Source: Mercenaria mercenaria (lineage: Eukaryota; Mollusca; Bivalvia; Venerida; Veneridae). From it: a stretch of DNA of 64,000 nt. The first letter of the stretch is position 1. Every line of letters begins with the position of its first letter. The position numbers were made by a program, and so were the translations under genes. This document shows positions 19,740 to 32,671 of this stretch, piece by piece. The notes beneath the pieces are model-generated. The model did no database searches. It was given only the letters and a program-made list of their open reading frames with translations, and had not been told where the DNA came from. Location of the stretch: assembly GCF_021730395.1 (NCBI RefSeq), contig NW_026463116.1:1-64000 (forward strand), read 5' to 3'.

Positions 19740-21662
19740 TCTAAAATGAGATATTTTGCGGGTTAGTCTCCTTAAATAAAAATGTAAGGTAAACATGCTT
19801 TGAAATAGAAAACAAATGCTGATTATTACAAGTTGCTTAGATTAATAAAATATATTCAAAATACAATTTTAGCTATCTCCATACAAATTTGTATTGCTAG
19901 GTAATACATTCTTCACATACTTATTTTGTTGAATTCAAGATGCAAATTTTACTACAAATATGGCTTATAGGTGTCTGTTTGCTATCAACTGGTTTAATAT
20001 TCCACGTGGAGTTCTTGTCACTGAAAGTTCATAGGATCCAAAACTCATTTAAATTAATTCAATTTTATGTTAAAACATACAAATACGCTGTCCATTTTTA
20101 TATTATGCATTACATGGTTTTATCGCATGTTTGACATCGTGGGAGCGAAGTAAAGCCATTACATAAAATAGATAATACACTAAAGACTGTCCCACCTAAT
20201 TTTGGACCTTTAATAATTTATTTATACTGTTTGTAAAATTGTCAAAAATGACACCGTTAATACCAGAAGGTTAATATCTCTAGGCACCTTTTTCATTTTT
20301 TTTTTAACAAAAATGTAAAATGAAGTTATAAATCAAGGTCTATGTTTTTCCCATAGACTTGCATTGTAAAGTGACGTGACGTACATTTCAATATGGCGTC
20401 ATTTGGGGGTTTGCTCACAGTTAACGACGTCTGATCAATTTATTGTTGAATAATAGACATGGACAATTAAAACAAACTTTGTCCACAAACGTATGATTTA
20501 CTTGCACGGAAGGCCTAGAAATAACATTTCATTTCAAATTAAATAGTTATTTCGTTTTCAGGTTTTCAGCTTTTTTTTCTGAAAACACGTTTGTACTTAT
20601 TCGTTAGCACTGACGTAAAATAAACACAAGTCAAGTCAAGTGCGTAAGTATCATTGTTTCAGCCGGTGGGGACAGCAGAGATGCACGCAACCCATTTAAC
20701 TTATTATCATTCGTGTTACTGTTGTTAGCACTAATAAATGTTGGTGCTTTCTGTTACCTGTTTGCTCACTATTTTAGTGACCGTCGATTAAGGTGAACAA
20801 ATCTACCTCAACGCAATTAATAGTATCGATATATTTTAATTTGAGACAACGGCCTATATAAGGGATTACGTTAAACAAATTGATAATTGCATTTATTCTT
20901 TACAATAACATAATATCTATTTTATCATTTCTATTCTTGCGTCTTTATTTCTTTTGCTTTGTCGTTCAGTGGAACCCAGAACAGAGTGGCGGTATGTTAA
21001 AACATTTTTGCGCTTTAGATAGGCATGGTAGATCTATAGACGAAATGAAAATATGACCTTTTGAAGGGTATTTTGTTCTTCGGCTTAAGATAAAAGTAGA
21101 TGTTCAAGCGCGTCAGATACTTTCAATTTCGATGGTATGAAACAGGCGTGTTTTCCCCGCCAAAAAGTACGTATGCGAACTATTTACTTATGGTTCTATT
21201 GCAAAGAGTGGATATGATCGGGTGGGGCTTGAGGTAGATAGCTATATTGAAAATTCCGCCAAAAAATGTGTTGACAGCGACAAAACAGTGTTTCGTTAAA
21301 ATTGATTTGTGGCAATTCAAACTAAATAGATACTCAGTCGAAGATCTCGTAAATGCAGGAAACTTTACCATACTGTGTGTAACTAGCCTATTAAATACAT
21401 CTACCCATTTCATTTCAAAATAAACTCTGACAAAAATGACGGTACTACCACTTTCCTTAACCTGTAACTGATGGAAAATGAACACAGTATATCAGTGCGG
21501 TCATGTATGCGCCGAGATGTAGTAACATGCCAAATGGATTTTCATTGTATATATCATACGGAAGGTCATGGAGCTTCAGAACATATGTTGGCAAGATGTT
21601 TTTAACAGAAATACATTTGTTTTGCTTTCATGTTGTTGTTTTCTACGCGTGGTTTTACGACA
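19740..21662. other. Intergenic, no gene recognised
   Basis: AT-rich. A possible weak inverted pair (CTGTCCCACC near 20,186; GGTGGGGACAG near 20,664) is too short to call. Open frames at 21,180-21,485 and 21,503-21,712 show no domain, splice or codon evidence. Confidence 0.4.
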
Positions 21663-21942
21663 CACCATCGAAACATTTAAAGCCTTCCATAAATACTAAA
21701 CTGACCCCATAAATTGCTTTGAAATACACATTACAAGTCTCTAGAGGCGAAATATTTCAAATATCCCCGGCGATTTCAGCTGCCAAACGAAGTGATAAAA
21801 ACCAGGAACACGTCCGCTATCCGGAATGAAATCACCGGGGATAACTGAAATATTTCGCTCGTAGAGACTTGTACTGTGTTTTTCAAAGCAATTTATGGTG
21901 TCAGTTTAGTATTTATGGAAGGCTTTAAATGTTTCGAAGGTG
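21663..21942. mobile_element. 280-bp palindromic MITE with ~110-bp arms
   Basis: The two arms are close inverse copies: CACCATCGAAACATTTAAAG on the left and, inverted, CACCTTCGAAACATTTAAAG on the right. Similarity extends through CTTCCATAAATACTAAACTG to ATCCCCGG near the centre. The centre is a short spacer of about 50 bp. The target duplication is not resolved (only CA on each side), so the superfamily is open. The transcript would fold into a long hairpin. Confidence 0.8.
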
Positions 21943-24900
21943 CAATCATGCAGGTAGCGGCTGCAAGTGTATGAATTCCGATTTTGAAATGTTCTACAAG
22001 TTTGCTGAGTAGCTTCCCATAGCGTTACGCTCGCATAGTTCACCTTTTCAATGTATATGATACTGTGACCGGATTTTTTGTCATCGATTTGTTTTTCATT
22101 AGACTAACATATAAAAGGTTGATTGTGTAAAAAAGGGGATTTTTTATATTAAACAAAACAATATACACTGGACACGTGCCTGTGATTAAATATAATATGT
22201 GAAATTATAATACTGTCTCGTTACATTTTCGATATATTTAAGGACATTTTTGTATAGAATCTACATTCACACTTGAATCAACAGGAGCTAACCACAATAC
22301 ATGTAGATCTATTATTTGTGAACAGTGAATACATATTGGCAGGATTCTTTTGTGCAAAGTTAGTTATTTTTCTAATTTTTTTTTTGCATTTTTCCAAATT
22401 TTGTTTGTAGTCTACTAAATTGTAGATTCTTTTTCAAGCTGTTTTTTTTTTAACGGAAGGAAAAAATAGCCAAGTGTAAATTATAAATAAGTGTGACACG
22501 TCCCCGAGAAATAACACGTAAAATTTCCCAAAATTTCGCAAAAATCCTTGAAGTTCTCGAGGGTGGCTTTTTTAATTCACAAAATCATGTTTTATGTCCT
22601 TTGATCCCGTTCCATTCCTTCATATCAGACCAAAGTTGAAGTCCAAAATTATGCGGGGCAAAAATAGTGTATTCTATTATGCATTCCTCTGTTAATAAAA
22701 GACTCTTACGTTAGAATGACGTCACATCAACGTGCGGTGACGACAATGTTTTTTTGCGACCAGGAAAGAGAGCTACAATATTTTATCTGCAGTTTTAGAT
22801 TAAGGGCATATAAGAATCGAAATAATTCGAAGCAAAAGAGTGTCTAAACAGTATTTATACACTCGGGTGGTAATACGTCGTACAAATAATTTCATTCGAG
22901 CAGCGCCCTCGTGAAATTATTACGCCCAGCGTGTAACCGCCCATCATGCATAAATAGTGTTAAAACACTCTTTTCCTATAAATTATTTCTTAAATAAAGC
23001 TTTGACGTTGACGCTGTTTATAGTATAGGAGACGTTGATCAAACTGACTTATTTATAACAGATAAAGAAAGTAGAATGTTTGATATTTCGGCAGGAAAAA
23101 CTAACATGTGATTGAAAGTCTTCAAAGAATATTACATTTGTGACTTGCCACATTTAATTTACTTAATTCGTTCATAAAATTGATAAAATGCTCGGCTGAA
23201 TATCGCCTTTTCTCTGTTTTAATCAACTCATTTAATAAATTTAATTCGAAAAGTCACTCACGTAATAATCCTCTATGAATTAGACTGCTTTTAAAGAATT
23301 GCACATGAACCTATTAAGGTAGAACCATATTGGAACAATGTTCAATGATATTTTCGACTATGTTAATAAATACTCAAACCTTAGGCTAAAACACGAGAAA
23401 ACAATGATTTTAAACAGAATTTTATAAGTTGGCATGCCACATAATAAATATAAGCATTATGATGATCAGCAATATAAACTTCGTAACATGTTATATTCAA
23501 ATCTACATGAACAATCAGGTAAAGCTAGTTTTATCAATAATTCAATATCCTATACCCAGTTTGCTATACCGATTACTGGTCGGAAAACTGCATTACAATA
23601 CCTGGCGTAAACTGTGTTCAATTTAAAGGGTAGGGATTTACGCCACAAGTCCGCATGGTATGGAAACTGAAAACAATAGTAACATATTTGATTTTGTATT
23701 GTTATAAATTGAATTTTTCTTCAGATGCACAGGTACTCTTTTAACAACACATCGCACTATCATAGTCTGGATGCTATTCTTAATATTCTTAATATAATAA
23801 TTATTTAATCCGTTTATGCTCATATGATGGATGCTAGTTATTCAATCCAGTTAAATAGAACATAAAATTAGGATAAGTTGCGTTTTTTTCTGGGACTTCC
23901 ATCTCCCTGTATATGTCACAGGTTGATATTTTACTTGATAACATCCATAAAAAATTACTGAAACTACTGATCTAGGATGCTGTACCACGTAACTTAATAG
24001 AGAGTTTGAGATTTCAACCGTCGCCTTCCTTTTCAACGTCTCTCATTTTTATTTGGGGTAAAACGTCGCCGATATGCGTGTATTTTATTTATATCAGACG
24101 TTGCTACTAAAGTTTTCCATGTAATATCAAGTAAGCCTAAGACTTTTCTTTATTACTATGTGAAATAAAAGCCTTTGTTTCAGGATTTCTGCATATTAAT
24201 TTATTCGGTTATACATATGTATAATTAGACTAATTTTGATGCGAAACACTATCAATAAGTATAAGAATAATGAAGTTTTGTATGGCTAATGATTTTAACT
24301 AAATACATTGAATTGAACCTGGAAGTATGAAGTTATCAACTGATTTTGAGAAACATTGAGATTTTGTTCAAACTTTAACTTCTACGGCATATTTGTGTCC
24401 TCAGGCGGTATCGATTATACTAGATGGGTCTTTTTGTCTTATGAAGTGAAGTTTTGAACGTCAGAAGATTTGGTATCACGAAAGTCAAAACTTCAGTCAT
24501 TTTACATCTACTATGTCCACATACTCAGCATCAAAGACTGAAATCTGGATGGAGGCCCATGGCATGACAGTCATTTTACTTGAAAAATAAGTAGTTATGC
24601 GCGTTTATCATTTGGTGGAACATTTTATTTTCACTTCCAAATAAAAACAATCCATTTCTGTCGGACACTTTATACGACAATTGCGTTTTAATTATAAACA
24701 TAAAAAATATTTTATGGTACTAGTAAAACGGAAAATTCTTCTGAAGTATCAGACAATTTCAGATTTATGATATCATGATGCGAGAAGTTTCCTGTTAGCC
24801 GTATGGGATAACTCCATTTTTTACATGCACGGACCCAGTGCCTGGCAGAGGGGCATTGTGGGTCAATCCCCCCCTTTGATTCTTACATTTTACAAAGAAA

Positions 24901-26884
24901 ATCGGTCTTGAAACTCGGTGTGACCCCCACCCCCACCCCCGCCCCTGAAATAGGTTACCCCATCTTTAAAGTTGGTGTCCCTCTAACCAAAATTCCTGGA
25001 TCAGCACCTGCTTTACTTATGAAATAGTATATTGAAACAAATACATGTATATGCCCACATGTTATTTTGTGCGACAATTTCCGTCTCCACCTAACATTTC
25101 TTGACTGTTTCGCTAGACACTTGGTGACTTGGCAAGATTATATTCTGCTGTCTAAGAGTTTGGCATTATACAGAGGCATACAGAGTGTCATGAACGTATG
25201 ATATCACGAGAGTAACCTACATTTGTTTCAATTCGCTTGTTAAATGTATTCATAAATTGTGCATATTGGCTCATTTTATCAACATATCTTTTAAGGTTTA
25301 ACAGTATATCACAAAACAACAGATTTTTTAGTAAATAAGCAGAGTCTTGACACACAACTTATCTTTCCAATCCATGTTTTACTGTTCTATCCCACAAAGT
25401 TGGATACGTAAAATATTCTAAAGGAGTTGTCTCCCTTTAAATAAGAATGCCATTTGTAAAGAAATAAATGTAAACAATTGTCATAAACGATGTTTTACCT
25501 AGTTTTGTAAAATTTAAACACTCGCACGATGTTGCAAATGCATCAAAACGAAGCCATGTAACAGCTTTTTAAAAAGGGTGAGTTTCTAAAGGCGCTCAAC
25601 TGTCCAGAAATGTTGTCCCTTCATGCAGTCCCTTTCTGGAATTCAATACATATATGAGTAAATTAACCATGATTTTGTAGAATAATATAAATGTTTTATA
25701 TGCTGTTAACTTTTCGTGTAAAACAATGCTTTCTTTCTATGATTTGATGACGTTTCAAGAATTTTTTTCTCCGAAACATGGACCTATATATCTTAAAAGG
25801 TTAGATTTTCACCAGGTACATTGTTTATGAGTGTCTACAAGTAAAACGCGTCTTTTAAGTACAAAGTACCAATTCAAAGTAAAAATACCTTTAAGATTGG
25901 TGTCTCACTTTTTTGTTTTAAAAATATTAACTGCTTTATCTTTCAAGAACACCAATACTTGTAACATACACAAAACAACAATAAAATACGTTGATATGAT
26001 TATCATTTTTATTTTCTCTATTGTATGATTTACAATCGTGCATTGTATACTGACATCACTAAAATCTAAATGTTTGGAGCAACACCAACGAGTTTTTACA
26101 TTGTTCACATTGTTTCGCTTTTTTTTATCGTAATAGCACTAATATCCATGCGATGATTATATAAATTGAAATGTTTTATTCAATTTTCATTTTTAAAACC
26201 TCTTGTAAAAGCCCTGCCCTTTTGGACAATTGATATCAAAATGCACGAAAAAAAAAAAAAAAAAAAAAAAGAAATAAAATAAAATTTTACTGATAAATTG
26301 AATGGGCGGATTAAATGAAGTAAGGTTCATTCTAAAGTTTAAAATCTCAAGAAATTTTAATCGAACTTCAACTTCATACGTTAACTTCACAAGAGACGTT
26401 GAAGAGGAAGGTGAAGGTTGAAATTTCAAACTCTCTAATACCTCTTCCTTACTTATTTAACCCGTGCAATTTATCAGCTATGTCTTCCTTTTATGTGCAC
26501 TGTTTTCTTCAAAGGCATTGAGTGGATGTTTTTATGCTTCTTTAGGTTTCTTTTTTAATATAAATTTACAAGTGTTTTTTTTGTATTATATACCATGCTT
26601 TCTGTAACATTTGTTAGAGATACCCTTAATGGGGAAAAACTTGGGTTTGCACTATGCTATGACTCTTGAACATAAATGTGCACCATAAACTGGTGTTTTT
26701 GCCATTGAACGTCCGGTGGTGATGTGTTTTATTAGTGTATGTTTATCATGTACACATCCATACAAAGATTGCTTTAAGGCTGAGTTTTAGGAGGCTACAA
26801 TCTTCAATTGGACATTTCTGAGGGTTTTTTTAACTCCATTGTGGTGTAATGGCATTTGACCGTGTAAATGCGGTGTCCCACTAG
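21943..26884. other. Long non-coding region with one small palindrome and a poly-A run
   Basis: No exon or element with full ends was recognised except the palindrome at 22,834-22,977 and the 23-A run at 26,248-26,270. A stretch at about 24,825-25,010 (CGGACCCAGTGCCTGGCAG ... CCTGGATCAGCACCTG) with C-rich simple sequence looks like a decayed interspersed repeat. Short frames are scattered and unsupported. Confidence 0.4.
22834..22977. mobile_element. ~140-bp palindromic MITE
   Basis: AAAGAGTGTCTAAACAGTAT on the left and, inverted, AAAGAGTGTTTTAACACTAT on the right form arms of about 35-40 bp that continue into TTTATRCA and a GGGYGGTWA block. A full target duplication was not identified. Confidence 0.55.
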
Positions 26885-27974
26885 CAGGGTTTCAGAAATC
26901 TGCAAATTTATTGGTAGCCCACTAGGCTACCAAAATTTTAATCTGGTAGCCCGAACATTTAAGTTTATTTGGCAATGGTCATTTCGGTTAATTTACTATG
27001 TGCTTCTATACTACAGTGGATGGAATGATTAAATTTCATAATTTTAGCCATAGGCACATCGTTATAAATTTTGTTCTCTTAAATAGCAATTATCATTACT
27101 CCTTTTTATCATTTTAAAAGATAAAATTAGATATATTTAAACTGAGAAATATTACAAGGAGCACTCCTGATAGTTAAATTATTGCAACATGGCAATGTAA
27201 AAGGAATGCAAACTTGCATATTTCTTTTTAGAGCTGTATGAATTGTGATTTATCTCAAAATTATTTAAAGTTGACATAATAATTCTGTCTGATTCTAAAC
27301 ATCTGTCTGGTTTAATAAACGGACTAGAACCGCGTATATAACGTCTCTAAGTTTCTTGGCACTGTATATTCACTTATCCGAAATTATGTTTGTCCAAAAT
27401 TCTGTATACTTTCTGATATTTTGCTAAATCATGGTCGATTTGTTTGCATGTTAGGCAAGTTTTTAAACTGAAAAGCATAAACAGTCAGTGTAGGCACTAA
27501 ACTGCCTCAAAATCAAACATCTTTCTGATCGCTCGATAAAATTTAATATTGAGGTCAGCGAAACCGAAAGTACACTTTTGGCAGGTGGCGCTAAAATGAC
27601 GTAATTTTAAGACTGGTTTGCATATTGTTTTAAACAATACCGATCAGCGGCTTTGATGTTACTGGATCAGTCTAAAATCACTCGTGCACATGTTTTTGTA
27701 AACATTTGCCTGCGGGTACGATTAAACGGTTAATTGTTTGCCGATTGTGACAGTAGGTGGTAAGATAATTAAAGCCTCGGGCGTGTATCTCTTGATAAAC
27801 AAGGGGATTATACACAACTATCAAAATTATATTTGAAGACTAAATTATTGATTTCCGGGCTACCCGATACGGAGTTTCAAGGTAGTCCGGCGGGCACGCT
27901 CTGAAAAAATTTAGTAGCCCGACAGAATTTTCTGGTAGCCCCCGGGCTCCGGACATGGGATTTCTGAAACCCTG
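26885..27974. mobile_element. Non-autonomous hAT element, 8-bp TSD
   Basis: A perfect 8-bp duplication CCCACTAG flanks the element (26,877-26,884 and 27,975-27,982). The 16-bp inverted ends CAGGGTTTCAGAAATC are identical on both sides. The CAGGG start and 8-bp duplication are diagnostic of hAT. GGTAGCCC motifs cluster just inside each end in opposite orientation, as expected for subterminal transposase-binding repeats. No transposase frame is present in the 1,090 bp. Confidence 0.92.
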
Positions 27975-28165
27975 CCCACTAGGCTTCATATTTTGTGGCG
28001 GTTGATGAATTTTGCTCCTTGGGGTTATTATAATATCATATAATGATTGGTCAGATCCTTGAAATGTTTCTTGGTTGACCCTTTACCATTCCGATTCAAT
28101 ATTAGGCATTTCATGTTGGATATCTATTCAACGTGATTCATTTTTTCAATGTATATTTGCATACC

Positions 28166-28626
28166 GACGGTGTCGATCGAAAATCCCGAATAACGAAAAT
28201 GCCTATTTTTTTCTTTGCCGAATAATGTGCAGCATTTTCCCGCGCACATTCTCTCCAAATCTGGGGTCAATTAGCCAATGGGAAAGTAGTGAAACACGAA
28301 GAAATAAAATACCGTATAATGAGATAGATAGAAAATGCCGAATGAATTTGCTGATTGGAAAAATGCGAATTGAATTTCAACATTTTCTTAAGTTACAAGG
28401 TTCTTTTCAATATTCAAGCATGTAGCACATCCAAATACCAAGATTTCAGCATTACAAGTATGGATGTTCTGTGTTGTTTACATTTTTCAGAAATTGATCT
28501 GAAAAAAAAATCATAATTCGGTATTTCATGTTTGATTTGGAAAAGGCGGGAAACACTAAAAATTAGTTTTTTGCCTCTCCTGAAAACCACTTTTTTTATT
28601 TTTCGGGAATTTCGATCGACACCGTC
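28166..28626. mobile_element. 461-bp element with ~25-bp inverted ends
   Basis: GACGGTGTCGATCGAAAATC at the left end and, inverted, GACGGTGTCGATCGAAATTC at the right end. The inverted similarity continues through CCCGAA. Internally ATRCCGAAT-type motifs recur. The target duplication could not be fixed. A 116-codon plus frame here is not supported as a gene. Confidence 0.75.
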
Positions 28627-29094
28627 AATATATAATATACACTAAATGTACTTACATATACAGACATTACTGTAGGTCACGGACTGGAGGGCTTGAGGCT
28701 TTGGAACGTACCTTTCTGTGGAGTACTAGTATTGTATTTTACATTACCTCGCAAGCAGAGGCTAAACAACACCAAACACTGGTTCAATAATTCATAAAAG
28801 TAGATTGACCAGGTAAAAATATTATTAATATTTGTTCGTTTCATCTTCATGATGTGGAATCTCATAATTACGTATTCGTAAAAGCAAATTTTACTTACAT
28901 TTGTTAATAGATTTCCAATATCCTTTTGCTCCAAATAACGCACTTTCCGCTACCTGATTGCTTAATTGTGATAAATTATACCCTCATATGTATGATTTTA
29001 TCTATTTTTTGTATCATTGTTTAAGAACTATTTATCTATTGATAACGTCATAATTAGCGACCAAAATTACTATTATTGAAAGATAACATATTTA
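28627..29094. other. No feature recognised
   Basis: AT-rich, with one 88-codon minus frame that shows no domain or splice context. Confidence 0.35.
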
Positions 29095-29735
29095 TTTGTT
29101 TGGTTTAACGTCGCACCAATAATAGGTCACACTTCCTGCTTTGATGATGGTGGAAGACCTTGGGTGCCCATCTGTGCATAATTTCACCAGGGACAGGCAC
29201 CTGGGTAGAACCAACGAACTGAATGGCTTTCTCACATAAAGAATCCAACGCCCTGAGTGAGGCTTGAACACATATCGTTAAATCAGTGGGGTTAGTGGAA
29301 ACTCCACATGTCGCTAAACACGACAAAAATGAAAATGTTGCATGGCCGGTTAATGGGCGGTAGAGAAAATGCATTGTACCGTCCATGCCCTCTAGCCCCG
29401 GGTTGAGCAGAACTCAACATTTACACATTTCACAAATACAAAACTCAATTCACAGACATCCGCAGATGTGTTCATACGGCGGTGCACATGGAACCTTCGA
29501 TGATACATTGGTGTGTGGCGTATGGTCCAAAGTTATATTAATTCGCTTGTCCGACAAAAAGAATGCTTGTCCTAGAAAACAATAGGCAAAACTCAACAAA
29601 ATGGAATTTAGAAAGAGGATATTATGTTGCCGAGCCTGCATATCACAAAAACTGTCTAAAGACAAAATTTAAAAGCAGGCGCCATATCCTAGGGATTACC
29701 TTAACCGCTCGGCCACGGAGGTCCCTTCATGCACT
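29095..29735 (-). mobile_element. tRNA-derived SINE split by another repeat
   Basis: The minus strand has a tRNA-like head at about 29,690-29,735 (CTCCGTGGCCGAGCGGTTAA). The SINE body lies at 29,099-29,290 (CAGGGCGTTGGATTCTTTAT, GGTTCTACCCAGGTGCC, GGTGCGACGTTAAACCAAAC). Between them is about 400 bp of unrelated sequence that includes GGGCGGTAGAGAAAATGCA, a motif shared in degraded form with about 685-720. The body matches the full-length relative at 45,230-45,524, which lacks this interruption. The best reading is one SINE with a later insertion. Confidence 0.6.
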
Positions 29736-30920
29736 AACATAAGAGGAAGGGTCCAGGTATAAAATTTCACTAGCACCTGCATACATGTACGTGCAAGTTT
29801 AATTTTGGATCATTATAATTGTAGAGTAATCTGTGATGCTGTATTCGACTCGAGTCTATTTGGTCTGGTTAGATCAAAATATTATATACAGTACCCCAAT
29901 CTTTTTGTTAGATGATTTGTTCTTGACTTAAGAAAATCGACCGAAATGTTCAAGGTCTAGAAACTGTTTTATTTGGCAAAATACAGGAGAAATTCCAAGT
30001 TGTATGATAATTTTAGTTGGTTAAGAATAAAATGTATGACAGAATCATATGCAGATTGCTGAATTATCAGACGCTACCAATATTAAATTTGTGTTGCATT
30101 AAAGGAAATTGTAAAGTTTTGTATTTATGTAGCATTTTGTGACTGTATTAATGCATTTAGGCATTGATTAAAATATCAAAACTTTGTAGTAACGAGTTTG
30201 TTTTTATTACTGATAAATTATAATAGATCTATATTAAATGTCTGTTCATGACTCGAGGTGAAAAATCTGTTAAGATACACGGAACACAAAAATTTAAGCA
30301 CTTTCCGTGTATATTTTCACAAAGTCAAGGTCTAGCTAGGATCCAAACATGCATCACTCTGAAAGGTAAGAAGTAAACATTATCTTAGCCACCTGCTCGT
30401 TGGATAAACTCTTTATGAACTGTTTTTCATCCGAGTATGAATTACATTTAGTTTGAAGTGTATGTGAATGGCACAGGGCCCCACACGGCTAATGTGTTTT
30501 GTACTCGGATGAATGCGTAAGAATGTCCCATACCGAATTTAATGTCGTTTAAAAGCAGTTTTATAAGTTTTCAGTTCAGTATAGATAACTTCGATTGTGT
30601 CTTAAATGTGTGAATGTCTGTTGAATATTTTTTATCAAATTAAGTGTATTTCATTCAAAACAGTGAAATGATATTGGTCAAAATGAATTTACATTTATTC
30701 CATATTTGTTTGGCTTGTAAAATGTTTGGTGATTTAAATCATGACTGATTGCTTATTCTGTATTCTGTTAAGGTTATTCAATGTTGAATGAATGTGGGAA
30801 GTCGTAATTTTGCTCCCCGGTTGCGTCATACCAAATACGTAAAAATGGTACTAGTATCTTCCTCACTTTACGCTCAGCATTAAGAAAATAGTTCTAGAAC
30901 TGGTCAGCCCTTTGTCAGTA
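29736..30920. other. No gene recognised
   Basis: AT-rich. CATCCGAGTATGAA (about 30,429) and TTGTACTCGGATGAATG (about 30,499) form a short inverted pair. A stretch near 30,275-30,350 resembles the start of the 165-bp array unit (TTAAGATACACGGAACACAA). Confidence 0.4.
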
Positions 30921-31058
30921 TAATATGACTGGGTGGGGTAATAGGTCATTTGTCTATGGCGTGATATTCAAGTGAGGCAACACCATAATAGTGTAAGTTC
31001 TGCTACAAGTAAACACTGTTATAAATATGACTGAAAATGTTGAAAAAAGATGCTAAAC
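30921..31058 (+). repeat. SINE-like 3' body fragment
   Basis: ATGACTGGGTGGGGTAATAG, GAGGCAACACCATAATAGTG, GCTACAAGTAAACACTGTTA and a terminal GATGCTAAACAC are laid out like the 3' portion of a mollusc SINE ending in GTTAAAC. The head is missing. The next SINE inserted directly at its tail. Confidence 0.5.
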
Positions 31059-31070
31059 ACTAAAAGTGGA

Positions 31071-31345
31071 GGGGCCTCCATGGCCGAGCAGTTATCGTCG
31101 CTGACTTCGTATCTCTAGCCCCTCATTTATGTTGGTTGGAGTCTCATTCAGGGCGTTAAAATCTTCAGGTGAGGAAGCCATCTAACAGGCTTACGGAAGG
31201 TCGGTGGTTCTACCCAGATGCTTTTTCATGTTGAAATATTGCCCGGAAGGACGCCACGAGTCTTCATCCACTACCATAGCTGAAAAGTCGCCACATGAAC
31301 TATAATTGGGTTGGTGCATCGTTGAACCAAACAAAAGCAAAGCAA
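31071..31345 (+). mobile_element. Full-length tRNA-derived SINE
   Basis: A 12-bp duplication ACTAAAA(G/C)TGGA flanks it (31,059-31,070 and 31,346-31,357, one mismatch). The head resembles a Leu/Ser-type tRNA (CTCCATGGCCGAGCAGTTAT, then B-box-like GGTTGGAGTCTC). The body carries GTGAGGAAGCCATCTAACAG and CGGAAGGTCGGTGGTTCTAC, and the tail is AACCAAACAAAAGCAAAGC. It is the same family as 45,230-45,524, with fragments at 33,285-33,395 and 52,630-52,800. Confidence 0.85.
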
Positions 31346-31949
31346 ACTAAAACTGGAACACATACACACGCTCAATGTTTAATTCAAACTAATATCTTTT
31401 TTTTCCATTTTCTGTTTCAGATTGCTAAGCACGATGCCCTAAATAATTTTCACCCATTTGAAAAATAATTCAGAAAACTTGGACCAGGCATCTAATGATC
31501 TTCATTTCAATGCATCTGCAAACACATTTTAATTTTCGTCCAATAATACGCATCAGCATGGAGTTTTGATGACAACGAAATTGTAGCAGGATTATCGACA
31601 AAAAATATATTGCCTAGGAGAAATAATTCCATGTTTATACCTAGAGCTGGGTATAATTGTCAGATAGATTAACTGAGCACTTGAAAAAGGTAAAACTTGA
31701 TATAGGTAATAGTTAAAACTTTACTTACTTTTGCAAGAGAACTTTTGAATTTCCAACGTCTGAAAATAGAAAATTCTTCTCTGAATTAAATATACGCATG
31801 TATTTTTAATACTGTTTGTGTAATGCTTTTCGTGAGTCTGTCTGCCTCCATATGTTTTAACATTATTCCTGCTTATTTTCTGAAATAGATTAGTTCATCA
31901 CTCAATTAGAAAAACCATATATTAATCGAAGGGGTGTGCACTGAATATA

Positions 31950-32078
31950 AAAACTGACTGAGAAGCTAACAGTGCAGACCAAGATCAGACTGCACATTCG
32001 TGTAGGCTTGATTATGATCTGCACTGGTAGCGTAGTCAGAATCACTTGCTGCCAGCAGGCTAAAGGTTAATAAAACTT
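31950..32078 (-). mobile_element. Decayed copy of the TTAA MITE
   Basis: The internal blocks AGTGCAGACCAAGATCAGAC, GTGTAGGCTTGATTATGATC and TGCACTGG are the inverse of those in the MITE at 2,808-3,004. A recognisable AAAGGTTAA end remains at about 32,064-32,072. Confidence 0.6.
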
Positions 32079-32151
32079 AATGTCATCAAATCTAAATCGT
32101 AATATTTCTAAGATTTTGAAGATTCTCAAACTTGTTCTCATCTATTTATAG

Positions 32152-32287
32152 AATATGCTGCTGAACACAATGATCTCAGAAATGTGCAATTTAGCGGGAC
32201 TTGACATGTGCACTGACGGAACAAATCTAGTCACAATGTCCCTTACTTCATGTAATTTCTTGCCAGTACATGCTAAAATGTTTGAAA
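32152..32287 (+). CDS. Penultimate exon of an unidentified membrane-protein gene
   Basis: It lies between an acceptor (TCTATTTATAG) and a donor (GAAA|GTATGT). Only one frame is open (NMLLNTMISEMCNLAG...SCNFLPVHAKMFE), and it ends one base into a codon. That matches the only long frame of the downstream exon at 33,876, so two independent observations agree on phase. Three cysteines (residues 12, 19 and 34) suggest an extracellular or lumenal segment. The family is not recognised. The upstream exons were not found. Confidence 0.5.
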
Positions 32288-32332
32288 GTATGTACTTATT
32301 TTGTAACTACATTTTTCTTATGTATCTGTGTA

Positions 32333-32476
32333 CTGTGAAATCATTAAAATTCGTGGTTATTTCGTTGAATTCATGGGTTTCATCTTCATGGTAATTTTAC
32401 TTGTTCGTTGGGATTTAATTTCGTGGATTAATCAGCAATCAATATTAGTACCCAACGAATATTATTGATTTCACAG
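32333..32476. mobile_element. TA-flanked MITE (CTGTGAAATC family)
   Basis: The ends CTGTGAAATCA and TGATTTCACAG are inverted and flanked by TA (32,331-32,332 and 32,477-32,478). The inside has TTCGTGG and CCACGAA-type motifs shared with the copies at 33,005-33,205, 33,555-33,762, 38,412-38,600 and 41,174-41,370. It sits in the intron of the plus-strand gene, 45 bp after the exon. Confidence 0.8.
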
Positions 32477-32671
32477 TATGAGCTTTATGTTTGAAGAGAA
32501 AATATTATGTTTTACAACTTGCTCAAAACATCACATTCACAGTAAATTGATGCCAAACACATTGACGGTCACCCATAGTATTGTCCTGGTATTTTATATT
32601 CGAGTCTGTAAATACCACACAAAATCTTTTCATAATATATAATTTATACATTAAGACACCATGAGTTTTTT

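Noticed and set aside
20184-20675. Transposon with CTGTCCCACC / GGTGGGGACAG ends
   Set aside because: The inverted match is only ~10 bp with an indel and has no target duplication.
26193-26429. 78-codon minus frame with a Phe run
   Set aside because: Created by a 23-A homopolymer.
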